In this document: positions 22,061-33,127 of the stretch, piece after piece
Layout: each line of letters starts with the position of its first letter
Numbering within the stretch: the stretch's first letter is position 1
From: Amyelois transitella
Taxonomy: Eukaryota; Arthropoda; Insecta; Lepidoptera; Pyralidae
Reading direction: 5' to 3'
DNA: 64,000 nucleotides
Assembly: GCF_032362555.1 (NCBI RefSeq)
Contig: NC_083516.1
Location: 4,489,001 to 4,553,000, forward strand
Position numbers and translations under genes: made by a program
The notes under the pieces: generated by a model
The model's input: only the letters and a program-made list of their open reading frames with translations
Told to the model about the DNA's origin: nothing
Databases searched by the model: none

Positions 22061-24406
22061 AAAAATCTTTATTATGGAACAAAGGATGCTAAAACAATCG
22101 ATTATGCTATTATATTATATATTTATTAAAGTTGTAAAAATTCTGTCCTGACATTAGTTTCGAAAAAATCGTACGAATAATTTCGAAGCACCCTCAGTGC
22201 ATGCATCCGATTCGACCTATGCCGGTAGTTAGGAGAAATGAACGTGCTCAATTTTTGAAAATGTAATGTTGCAATAGAAGTGACGGCAGCCGAGTGTTAA
22301 GGTATCCGAGTCGTAATTGAAACTTCACAGGCTGAATCTCTATCAATGACTTTTCTAGAGATAAATTAATGTACAATGCTATAGAGTTAGGTTAAATATA
22401 GTGAGGAAGCAAAACTAAGTTATTGAATGTGTAACCATGGTCCAATTTATTTAGATTTATCTACATTAAGGTCAGACAATAGTCGCTCTATTGTAATTAC
22501 GTGACCGTCCCAGGCATGAATTTAAATTGTTAGGTATTTGCTTTTGTGGGAAGTTTTGATAACGGACACTGACATCATTATATCTTTTGCTAATTTCACT
22601 GAAATCTATTCTGAGGTTTCGGCTGTGATAATTAAAGTCAACGTTTGCTTTATCGGGCACTCTTCCAATGAAGATAAGCAATTTTCCATGTGGTTTGCAG
22701 TACTTAAATTGAATCACTTCTCCGAAGAGATAAGAGGCAACTGAGAAAATAAACAATTTCAGTGCAGAAATCATAAACCAAGTTGGGGTAGGTTTTGCAT
22801 CTTTGTTTACTCACGTCACCCACTCCTGGGTTGCTTTGCTAATATCAAAGGTGGACCCCGGTCTCCCAGGATCCTGCCCTAGAGAGTCCCGGCACCGGCG
22901 GATTATGAAGATAAGAAAATATGTATGTATTTTCGGTTCCACATCAAACATTCTTCGGCTCATTTGTGCCTGGTTGTGAAATCAATCAGTAGACTTTTAT
23001 GTGTCGCACAGAGTATATCCAGCGTGTCACATTAAGCCGTAATGACCGGAGCTAAGTGGCGATCGAGGACATTTATTGTGACTGGGACTCTCGAAAGGAA
23101 CCGGACGATTTCACAGGACGAGAGGCTATAGAAAATCGTTCAGATAAATTATGTTATTTGGTTGATTTATTAATTTGATTGCTCTGAGGAGAAGTATGAA
23201 CGTGATTAAAATTATGAAATATGAGATTTATATTATGTGATATAACCCAAAAATATATATTTTTCCTGGCAATTAATTATGTTGGCTATTGAAGATAATT
23301 TTTTTTTGGGATATCCGTTTGTAATAATTATTGGATACTCGTACGATATCATGCAATATAGTTTTCAGTGACCATGTAATTTTTCGATACATAAACCACG
23401 GAAGTGCTTATTTTGACTTTCACTTATAAGTGTTTTTCGCCACCTTTGTCTTTATAAGTGATCGTTTGCTGTTTTAATATTTTGTTTGCAAATAAATGAT
23501 TCAATAGAATCCGTACAGGCAAATACGATAAGATTTATCTGCATACGTGGAGAAACGAACAGCCTACATTTTAGAATTTGCCCATGCACACTACTGCAGT
23601 GCTCCAATCGTATCTGAGGTTGAAAGGTGGGTTTGCGAGTGTGTACTAAGCCTTCGCTTCGTATTCAGCGCATTCCCTATGCAAACGTCAAAAGCGAAAA
23701 GCTTTGTACTAGTATCACAAAATTATTAATAGCACTACGTTGGTACGGTGGTATTGTTTTGACAAGAGCAAATCAAAGCATACACAAACACACACATTGT
23801 TTATGATTTAATCTTTTACTTGAATTATTGCGATTAACTTATTAACTGTCTATACAATTTAAAAACATTATTAAAATTTATTTATTAAAATACGTTCGTA
23901 ACTAGCTGATACATCGCGTACAAAATAAACAAAAAAAAATATTAAATGGAGAAATTCCTTTCTCCCTCGAATAAATAAAAAAATATATTCTTTTGACGTA
24001 TATCTATTTAAAATTAAGATTTGAAAATGTACTTTTTATTTAATTTCTCGTCGAGTGTAACTGGCAGTTTTTCAAAAAGTCAATGCTATCACGTGATAAA
24101 TATTGTGCTACTATAGTTAGAAGAGATCTTATTGTAGTGCTCAGTGGGTGTTTGAAAGGGAGTCGTTAAGCAGAGAGCTCACTAGAGCCGCCCCAGTGCC
24201 CCCGTGTAGCGGATTCCTATTATTCCGTCGTTGACATCCAAAGCAGGGCAGAGGGAGCATTTTTTATTCTCAAAATGCATGTGTTTTACGGAAATTCAGT
24301 GTTAAGTATAAATAAATTCTTGAAATCAATTGAAGATCATTAATTTATTACGCATGATCAAAGTTATTAGTAATATTAAACTTTATTTATTAAAAGTTCT
24401 TTAACT

Positions 24407-24480
24407 CAAAACTTATATTTAAAAGTAAATTAAGGATAATACTTTTATTATCCTTAATTTACTTTTAAATATAAGTTTTA
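24407..24480. repeat. Perfect 34-bp hairpin with a 4-nt loop
   Basis: Left arm 24408-24441 and right arm 24446-24479 are exact reverse complements with loop CTTT. The arms are A+T-rich and begin AAAACTTATATTTAAAAGTA. No target-site duplication is seen at the ends by eye. Confidence 0.9.
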
Positions 24481-25412
24481 TGTTCTCGAAATCTTTTTTT
24501 GTTAAAGTATCTCGAGCTTACAAAGATAGTAGGAGAAAAAGAGTGAGAAAGAGTTAGTAGGAACTGTCTGATAAATATATATATTCGCTTATAAATAATA
24601 AAAGTTGAAGAAAATCATTAACTATGCTTAGTTCAGCTGAAAAAGTTTACGTTACATCTTTAAAGCTTGAGTAATTATGATAAATTATGACTTAGAATTA
24701 GCTCTACGTTTACAAAGGCAAGTTCAAGATATTTGGACGCAGCTGTTCTGTCCGGGAATTATTTAACAGTCGTTAAGGTAAGTCTGTGTCTGTGTCAGGT
24801 TTTACATAAGTTTTTAAGTAAATACCTTAAGTTATTACTATTTTCATGAAGTGATTTCTTAAGAAATTTTATAGGGCGTGACTTGTACCTAAGCTTGTAT
24901 GAACAACTTGTATCGTAGTTTATGTAAAGGAAATAAATTATAATTTTTGGAATCGTACAACATATTTCATGAAAAAATTGTAAGTTATAACAGTGACCTT
25001 ATTTCAAACTAATGAAATAATTAATTTTGAACCTACTTTAAAAAAGGAGGAGGTTCTCAATTCGACCGTATTTTTTAACCATCTTCTATGGAAAAGATCA
25101 AAGCCCGCCTTTTTGAACAGATTTGCCTACGTACTAGATAAATAGGTAAACAGTCACGAGCCGAGTAACACAATTAGTTGTTATGCCGGCGAAGTTGGGT
25201 GCCAGGAGATACCAATCTTTGCAGATAGTAATGACAAGCACTTCGGAATTCAATTATCACCGGAGGCTGAGATGGATTCGACCGGGATTCGTGAGATAAG
25301 TATCTGTTTATTGATTTTTAAAGGGTACTTTCCTGATTTTCTTTTACTTCATCCACATTCATAACTCTCTTCCTTCATGTAACCTCGTCGGGTAAGAGTA
25401 CTTTTGATCTGA

Positions 25413-25500
25413 CTCTAGAAAGTATGCAGGAACCGTGCCAAGAAGAAAGATGTAGTCTCTGTTTGCCCCTCGAAAGAGACGTGATTTTATGAATGTAGTG
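25413..25500 (+). mobile_element. LINE 3' end fragment (family D)
   Basis: Reads VCRNRAKKKDVVSVCPSKET then TGA and a TTTTATGAATG tail. This is the same C-terminal peptide as at 2880 and, reversed, at 21990. A separate 28-base piece of the family lies inverted just upstream (25348-25378). Confidence 0.6.
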
Positions 25501-27675
25501 GGTGACGTCTTAGGCACGTACATATTTCAAATTAGAAATTTGTATAGAAGTGTGTAAATCAATCACTCTACGAATACGTCCAAATGATGGCATATTCAGC
25601 CATTGGTGTCCAAATTCAAGGTTCATTTGACATGTAAGTTATAGTTTGTGTTGTTAAATATGAAGCAATATTTATACAAGGAAGGTCATAAAAGGCACAG
25701 AGTATCTCCAGTGTAAAACAAACTTAACCTGTGAGTCGGCTATAACTGAACATATTTGTTTGCTCTTCCGTGCACCTACATCAGAACATCTAGATGTATA
25801 CGTAGCCTAATGCATTACCATATCCAATGACTTCAATTTATCTTTCTCTGCATTCAGTTAGGGTGCGTCGGGTCGGGGTGACACGCAGGCTTTGGCAAAT
25901 AAAGGGATGTATTTCGCTCCGGACGTACCTACTAAATCAGTTAAAGCCAGCTTTAACTATGGTAAAGTTATGGTAACAAAATGGAAACGGTGTCAAGATC
26001 TCTTTGTTGAGATAGAAAATTAATGAAGATCATTTATAATATTTATGAGTGATGGAAAAAATAAAAGTAATTCGCTTGGTGACTTAGTCGGATCAAGTTT
26101 TTTAGAACATTACATACGGCATGAGTTGTCGTCAAAAATGCATTTTGTATCAAAACGTTCAGATGATTTTTTAACAGAAATTCTGTTTTGCTAATAAATT
26201 CTTAAAGTATCTAATTTAAATTTCACTTGATATTTCATAACATGGTTATACTTATCGTGATTTTCATCAGATTCTAATTTATTATATCTTATTGGATATA
26301 TAATCTATAATAACATCTTAAATTTTTGAGAAAATCATGAATATCCAAAGACTTTTTACGGGTTGCCTCAAATTGGTAAATCCTTTTTACTTTTTTCCAT
26401 TAGGGTCAAGCCGCCGCCGACCGTTGCATTTGATTGAAATATATTTAAACGTTTGCAATGTATGTACATACTGTTTGGCTTTCCCATTAACAGAGAGGGG
26501 TGGACTGTCATCGTCAGACTTCAAAGCCAGCGCAGACCAAAGGTAATCCAGGCTCGGCAAAGCGAACATCAATTAAACAGCACTGATTTTATATTTTTTT
26601 GCTTTGAAAATAAATAAACGCTTTGCTTGCGGCTATGTACGTTTAGATTACGGTTTTGTGCTGTTAAATAAAAGGAGCGTTTGAAACAATTTTCCTTACA
26701 ACCAAAATATATATAGTACCATATTTATATTTTGGGTGTATAGTACAAATATAGTACTTAACTCCAAAATTAAACAATTAAATTGCAATTTTCTTGACAG
26801 TAGATACTATACCATGCGTTAATTGCATCTGGGCTTATTAATATCCGGAAAACTTTTAGCGTTTAAAGTCATTACATTTTTAGCTTTAGATTAATACAAA
26901 CAAGCTGTATACATTTTGTCTGTCACTTCAGTTTCCATGGTTATAAAAAATATTGCTGTCACAAAATTATTTAACGAATTCAATACAAACAAAGTTGCAG
27001 AATGCAACAAATTGTATGAAAATACAAATACACTTGGAACGGAAGCGGTGTACTTTAGTATATCTTTGTATATCCACGTACGTAACTTCTCAGTTCGCAA
27101 TTTCGTTTCGTAGAAATACGATATACCTACAATCCCCACGCGATAGTGCTATCACAAATATAGGGCAAAAGATGCAATGCAAAGTAATATTTTAAGAAAA
27201 TTAAGATTAAACTATAAATTATGTACGAGTAACCAATTAACCCAAAAAGGTCCAACAGGGATCAATTTTAGCATAGAGACAGATAAAATCTAGTAAAGGA
27301 ATAATTTTTTTGAAATTTTTAAAGTATTCAAGCACCGTGTAAAAGCTCGCAACTTATATAGAATCTGAGTAAAAATTTTATTACAATGTCATTAATTTGT
27401 TGCCTTCAGAGCCACGTAAAAACGAAGAAGTTTCATCATGAGGTCCGATGATATGAAGGCTTGTAACTCGGAACAAAAACACAATCAATAATCAGAATGA
27501 AAAAATATATCAATAATCTCTGCTCTTTGAATATAATATTTTGGGTTTATGCTTACCACAGAAAATTCAATATGAGACGTGATGCTTCTACCTCTGTGAT
27601 AATAAAATTCAAATTTACCTGTGAAGATGACTGAACATTAATATTTCAACCATATTCTTACTTGTGAGTAGATAT

Positions 27676-27922
27676 GCCGTGTGGTTCCCGGCACCAATTC
27701 AAAAAAGAATAGGACCAATCCATCTCTTTTCCATGGATGTCGTAAAAGGCGACTTAGGGATAGGCTTATAAAGTTTGGATTCTTCTTTTAGGCGACCGGC
27801 TAGCAATCTGTCACTATTTGAATCTCGATTCTACCATTAACCCAACCACTGAACTTGGCCTATCAGTATTTTCTATTTATATTGTCTTCCCTGCAATGTA
27901 CATAGACGTGATTATATGTATA
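27676..27922 (+). mobile_element. Family A retroposon, full length
   Basis: Begins GCCGTGTGGTTCCCGGCACC, has TGTCGTAAAAGGCGACTTAG and AGGCGACCGGCTAGCAA, and ends CATAGACGTGATTATATGTA. Well preserved in its first two thirds. Confidence 0.85.
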
Positions 27923-28267
27923 AAGATGTTAATTCTGTTTATGGGGCAAGCATTTAGCTTGACATTTTAAAAATTCGTAATCATGTACTTAAGTTCCATT
28001 ATTTAACCCGGATAATTAATCCCATATTTAAATAAGCCTTAGGTTCAATTAATCAAAAGTGAGATTTTATACTCTATACTACTTTTACTCCTCAAATATT
28101 TGTGATTAGTTTTACTATTTAAAATAGAGCAATTTTTGAGTGGCTTATTTTTAACATTTTAGGAAGGGTTACAAGCATGTTTGGAGAGAGCACCGCCAAG
28201 TCCGTATTTCAATGTAAATTGCAAAAGTTTTATCCCTTAGCGGCTCAACGAAAGGATAGAAACGTTT

Positions 28268-28363
28268 TAAGAGCATTTTATTTTGACTTTATACGAGTGT
28301 ACTCGTATAAAGTCAAAATAAAATACGAGTGTACTCGTATAAAGTCAAAATAAAATGCTCTTA
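28268..28363. repeat. 96-base fold-back containing a 32-bp tandem duplication
   Basis: Arms 28268-28298 and 28333-28363 are perfect 31-bp complements. The stem continues through two G-T pairs and 8 more pairs to a 14-base loop (28309-28322). Two direct 32-base units (28292-28323 and 28324-28355) beginning TACGAGTGTACTCGTATAAA form the right side. Confidence 0.9.
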
Positions 28364-28574
28364 CCATATACCACGAACAGTGACATATTTATTGATAACA
28401 AATCAATCGTACATACCTGTATTTTTTATTATTACCTTAAAATAAATAAAATAACCGTAGATTCAAAAGTCGCTTAAACAGCCGTATAAAATAATCACTT
28501 GTAATGAAAACTCCGCAAGTACTGAACCGATTATAATAAAATTTCAAATATATCTATTATTTAGTCTAACTTAT

Positions 28575-28625
28575 AAACATAGAACAATGAAACATAGAAC
28601 ATTGGAACATTAAAACATAGAACAG
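28575..28625. repeat. Short imperfect tandem repeat (AACATAGAAC units)
   Basis: AAACATAGAAC occurs three times, with variant units AACATTGGAACATT between; period about 16-20 bases. Confidence 0.6.
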
Positions 28626-29183
28626 TTTTAATTTCAATTTTATTGAGCTACGGAAACGCATGGCTTGATCATTTATTATTCTTACACCTTAGTAATTACT
28701 ATTACCCAAATAAATATCTATGCAAAAAATACATGTATAATGACAGTCAAAACAAAAAAGGTTGTCCATATTCAGAAAATAGTTAGAAATTGCAATGTAA
28801 CGGGGATACCGGCCCTATTCCGGGTGTTCCGGGCACAACAGGTACAATCGATAAAGCACCCCGGGTGGCGGCGCGTAAACAGACTTCGGAATGTTCAGAT
28901 ACGCCGTAGGATTTTCAATTATGCGCCTCTTGAAATATATAAATTACGCGTGGTAGAATTAATTTGACCAAATTTTGTTGTCAGTGAAGTATACTAAAGT
29001 TTAATGATTAGTCTGAAAATTATTAAATTTACGCCAGAAAAATGACTTAATCAAATTAACGAGGTACCTTATTTCGTTTCTAAATAATTAAGAACCTAAT
29101 ATTTCTTCGTAAGAAATTGCTTGGTATCTTATCTTATTACGTAAACATAAAAATAAATTAACTTATTTCAAAACATTATTCGA

Positions 29184-29257
29184 CGGCCTCTGTGACGCAG
29201 CGGTAGTACGCACTGTCTGTGACACCGGAGGTCCCGGGTTCAAATCCCTACCATACC
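29184..29257 (+). mobile_element. tRNA-derived SINE head (family B), truncated
   Basis: Pol III control elements are visible: an A-box-like GACGCAGCGGTAGTACG after GGCCTCTGT, and a B box GGTTCAAATCC at 29237-29247. The same head is at 41881-41985 and the same 3' body at 63476-63680. It is not a functional tRNA: no acceptor stem pairing or anticodon arm is seen. Just after the B box it changes abruptly to a reverse family A copy. Confidence 0.75.
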
Positions 29258-29261
29258 ATAA

Positions 29262-29499
29262 TGTTACGTCTATATACCTTGCGGGGTAGTCTATCTGTCT
29301 TGAAAAGACTGATAGACCACGTTAAGCTGTTTGGCTTAATGATAGAATCGAGATTCAAATAGCGACAGGTCGCTAGCCCGTCGCCTTAAAGAAGATCCGA
29401 AGTTTATAAGCCTATTCCTTAGTGGCCTTTTACGACATCCATGGGATAGAGATGGAGTGGTCTCATTCTTTTTTCTATTGGTGTGAAAAACCACACGGA
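29262..29499 (-). mobile_element. Family A retroposon, near full length, abutting a SINE head
   Basis: A reverse copy from GTCTATATACCTTGCGGGGT through CCTTTTACGACATCCATGGG to the end CCACACGG. It starts directly where the family B SINE head stops, so the two read as one chimeric element. Confidence 0.85.
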
Positions 29500-32400
29500 T
29501 TATATCTTACCGTTATATAAATAAATTACTAACCTATGGAAACATTATTCTATTCTTACTTTCTAAGCTGTCAATAAGGAATGAAGGGCTCGAATAATGG
29601 TCAATGACACCACAACAATGAGATTTCAAGCTATTATCTCTAGCTTTCATTTGATAGCTTTCATTCTCATGGTAATCCGACTAAAGAGAGGTATTCAAGG
29701 GAAGAAAGAAAAATACGCTTACGGTCCCTACACGTAAGGGTTCATAACTCGTCCGGACAAGGGTAACATTTACTTATCGACGTGGAAAAGGTACTTTTAC
29801 ATTCAGCCGGTCTCCGTCGCGTCGTAAATAGCTAACTTTTTTATATATCCGCTCAGCACATGCGGGGTTAAAATTTTGCTGAAACATTTCTTCTGTTTGT
29901 TTAAACAAACATGTCCTGCAGGGTTTTACCTAAATTTTCAAACCTGATGGTTTAATGCAATATTGAGATGTTGTATTTTTTCTTAAAATATCTGACTATT
30001 TTTGATGGAGTATGAATTACTTGCTATAACATTTTAGCCTTATGACACCTGATGTAATGTTGTGGTGCTTTATTTCTTTCTAATTGTGGTGCAGTAATGA
30101 GTTAAGTGTAATTTGTGAAACTGATACTACAAGTTCTTTATTTAATATAATGTACATACCTAAGTATATTTTAATAATTTACTAAGTATATTTTTGTTCT
30201 TATTTTGAATGAATTAAAGAAACAAACAGCGAATACCGGAATTACGGAAGAAATCAATTGGTGCCAATTGGCGCGCCATTGTTGAATTATATTTGATAGC
30301 CCGCATCTTACAGGCTAATGGACATCTTGGGAAGATAACAATGTATGAGTGAAATTTTTGTTGTAAGTGGTTTATTTATCTGCATGTCTCATTATTCTCA
30401 GCTGTTGGTTCCAACGCCAGAACTCTGTCAAATACAGCCATCCTTTTTAATACATAAGATATACACATAATATGATAAGCAATCTTCCTCGATAATCAGA
30501 AAGGCGCTGTTATTCTTGGCTATCTTAGTTTGTAAATTTCTATCTCCAATACATCACATCGTAACGGTTTGGTTGCATGTGACGGGCACGATGGGATGTT
30601 TTGTCAGCGTCGACCACAAACCGGCGATGAGATTGCTGTGTTCACCGCATTCAGTGCTTTACTGACATGACGTATGTTGCTCGTTTTACAAGTTTTTATT
30701 TAGTCTCACCTTTAGACTATAAATAAGGTAGGTCAATAGTTTCACCTGTCCCAAGGTTTGTCTGTAATCGAAAATTACTAAACATGTATTTTGATCTACT
30801 TCATAGTTGTAGATTTTTGAGTAAATTTTTGGATGCATGGTTTTGACACTTTACAAAATTTGACAAAAATATTCCCTACCTGAATGTTTTCAGCCATAGT
30901 CGTATAGCAAAAGGTTCACCATCAACCTAGATGATGATAGTGTTACTTTGTATACATTAGAACTCGCAGTGACAGATGTTATACATAAATTTTTGATATA
31001 CAAATGTAACTAGAGTTTAAATAAGTATTTTTAAACAGAAGAGGATATTAATTGATAAAGAAGCTTTGCCGTAAAAAGCCGTAACTGTAAATCATCCGAT
31101 TTATAGGCAGAGGCAATAAAGAAAGATCTTTATCATTGAGTCTATTCTTTTTCGCAAGTGCCTGAATTGTTGCTATTGGAAAATGATTTCCGGCAAGTTC
31201 CCGCTTTTGGCAGTATTTATAACACTGTATCTAAATTGATACGAATTTTATACGGAAGTTAAGTACTCACCAAGCCGATCAACTTGTGCTTAAGGAATTT
31301 TTTCGTATATACATACATATAATCGCGTCTATATCTCTTGCGATGCAACAGTGACTGTTTTGTACAGTGACAGGTTGATAGCCTATCGCCTACAAGAAGA
31401 ATGTCAAGCTCTCCGTATATTTTGTTATATTAAAATAATTACTTAATACTTTATTATTCCTTAAATTGCTTATTACCTAATTCACAGATTAATTAGCAGT
31501 CAGCGAAACGAATGGAATATACATCAATAACATATGTTGCCATATTATTTGATCAATACTCCCCGATCAGACTTGTATATGTATTGATATCTTCATTAAT
31601 TAGCTAATGATGAGCCACTGTTAGTCTGATATGTCTCAATCTGACTATTCTGAGAAGTAAATGTTTGTGATGCCTTTGAACTTATTATATCATAGACATA
31701 CATATGTATTTGACGAATGATTTTATATCGGAACTTTTAAATGTACCTATGTGTCAGGATCAGGAAGAGTTCTAATTTAATTCGTATAGCGGTACATTAT
31801 ACACTTACCCGTTTACATTATTTTAAGACAGTGCTCTTGTTCTATGAAGTTTTATGAAATTCAGACAAAGACTTTAAAAATTGTACACATTGTATAAAAT
31901 AAATATAGTTGAATTGGTTCTTGGTGTTGTTTCCCTTGGATAAAATTGTATCTCTGTTGGACGAGCATTCTCAAAAATGAGCATGACCCCAAAAAAAAAA
32001 CGATTTTTTAAATAAAAATACTTGTTTCTTTCACTTCAACGTCTTACAGTAAATTATGATCAAAACATCAAAGAAATCGTGTAATGTCTGTTAACCCTGC
32101 GAGCCCGAGAGCGGACTCAAAGCGGCCTGATTTCATTTTCTTACTAAAGGTAATTTAAAGGCGGAGACACAAGACCGGAATAAGCCCCAGATTTCTACCC
32201 CGCAATGCCATATCTTATCCCATTTCCACTCCGGCCCGTTTTATTACGATCCATAAAAACGAGGATACTAGCGCAATCAAGAATAGTTTAGTATTGTTTG
32301 TAGTGGTCTTCGAAGTTAAATATTTAAAACAATAATCTCGCCGACGGGGCTTGCAATTGTAACATGGGGTGGTTTCAGAGAGTAATATTGTGTAGTGCCG

Positions 32401-32933
32401 AAGGGTGTGAGGGGGCGCCAATCGATACGCACCCCTGTTCTATACCGGGCTTAATGCACCCCAAACATGACCGTGTTCGCAAGGAAAACGGAGTGCATTT
32501 TAGATACGCGCTTTTCAATGTAGGCCGGCTTGTGAAATATATGTTTTGATTTGGGTTATTCTGGAACTTTCCGGATTAAAATATTTTAAAAATATAGATA
32601 TGAAATGTGGCCTTCGAGTATTGTGTGTATTTTAGCTTTGTCTACTGCAAAAGCGACAAAAACATGATAATGTGGTTAAACTGATAGTTAAACTGATATG
32701 TTCAGGTTATCGGGGTGAGTTTTGGCTGAATGTTCTAACATTAAACTAGACTTACACTTTATCTTGATATTGAACGAAATGATGGAATTAACAGAGAGAA
32801 GTTAGAACTGATAAGCCCATCGCTATAGAGATGAAACGCAAGTTTCTAAGCTAATGTTACAATTCGCGCGGGAAAAGAAGCAGCCGGCACATAATATTTT
32901 TTTGCTATTAGACCAGCACAGAAGCATTCATTC
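29500..32933. other. Gene-free stretch
   Basis: Only one internally deleted family A copy (31305-31410). A GC-richer patch at 32370-32540 lies in a short ORF with no recognised product. Confidence 0.55.
31305..31410 (-). mobile_element. Family A retroposon, internally deleted
   Basis: Reverse copy: ATACATACATATAATCGCGT, CTATATCTCTTGCG, then a jump to GTGACAGGTTGATAGCCTAT. The middle block is missing. Confidence 0.65.
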
Positions 32934-33127
32934 ATTCATATATCAAGTCTATATCCCTTGCAGTGTAGACAGAGCTAGCAGTCTTGAAAGACAGACAGGC
33001 GATGTTCAATTGTTAGGCTTAAGGATAGAATTGAGATTCAAATTGTGACAGGTTGCTAGCCTATCATCTGTAAGAAGAATCCCAAGTTTATAAGTATATC
33101 TCTTAGTCACCTTTTACGACATCCATG
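32934..33127 (-). mobile_element. Family A retroposon
   Basis: Reverse copy with GTCTATATCCCTTGCAGTGT, TTGTGACAGGTTGCTAGCC and CACCTTTTACGACATCCATG. The 5' block (GTGTGGTTCCCGGC) is absent. Confidence 0.8.

Larger units (their letters stand above)
22061..27675. other. Gene-free stretch right of the island
   Basis: No coding gene recognised. It holds the 34-bp hairpin, family D pieces, a GC-richer patch at 24130-24260 with a splice-donor consensus (AAG|GTAAGT) at 24777/24778, and a possible orphan exon at 26404-26541. A GC-rich patch at 22812-22905 matches nothing I recognise. Confidence 0.5.

Noticed and set aside
22812..22905. GC-rich patch as a coding exon
   Set aside because: All six frames contain stops or give no recognisable peptide; it may be an old repeat fragment.
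28795..28910. Collagen-like reading GDTGPIPGVPGTTGTI
   Set aside because: The Gly-X-Y period breaks after two triplets, the frame closes at a stop about 30 codons later, and there is no clear splice acceptor or neighbouring repeat.
29184..29257. Functional tRNA gene suggested by A and B boxes
   Set aside because: No 7-bp acceptor stem or anticodon arm can be formed, and the same head recurs with a SINE body elsewhere, so it is a SINE head.
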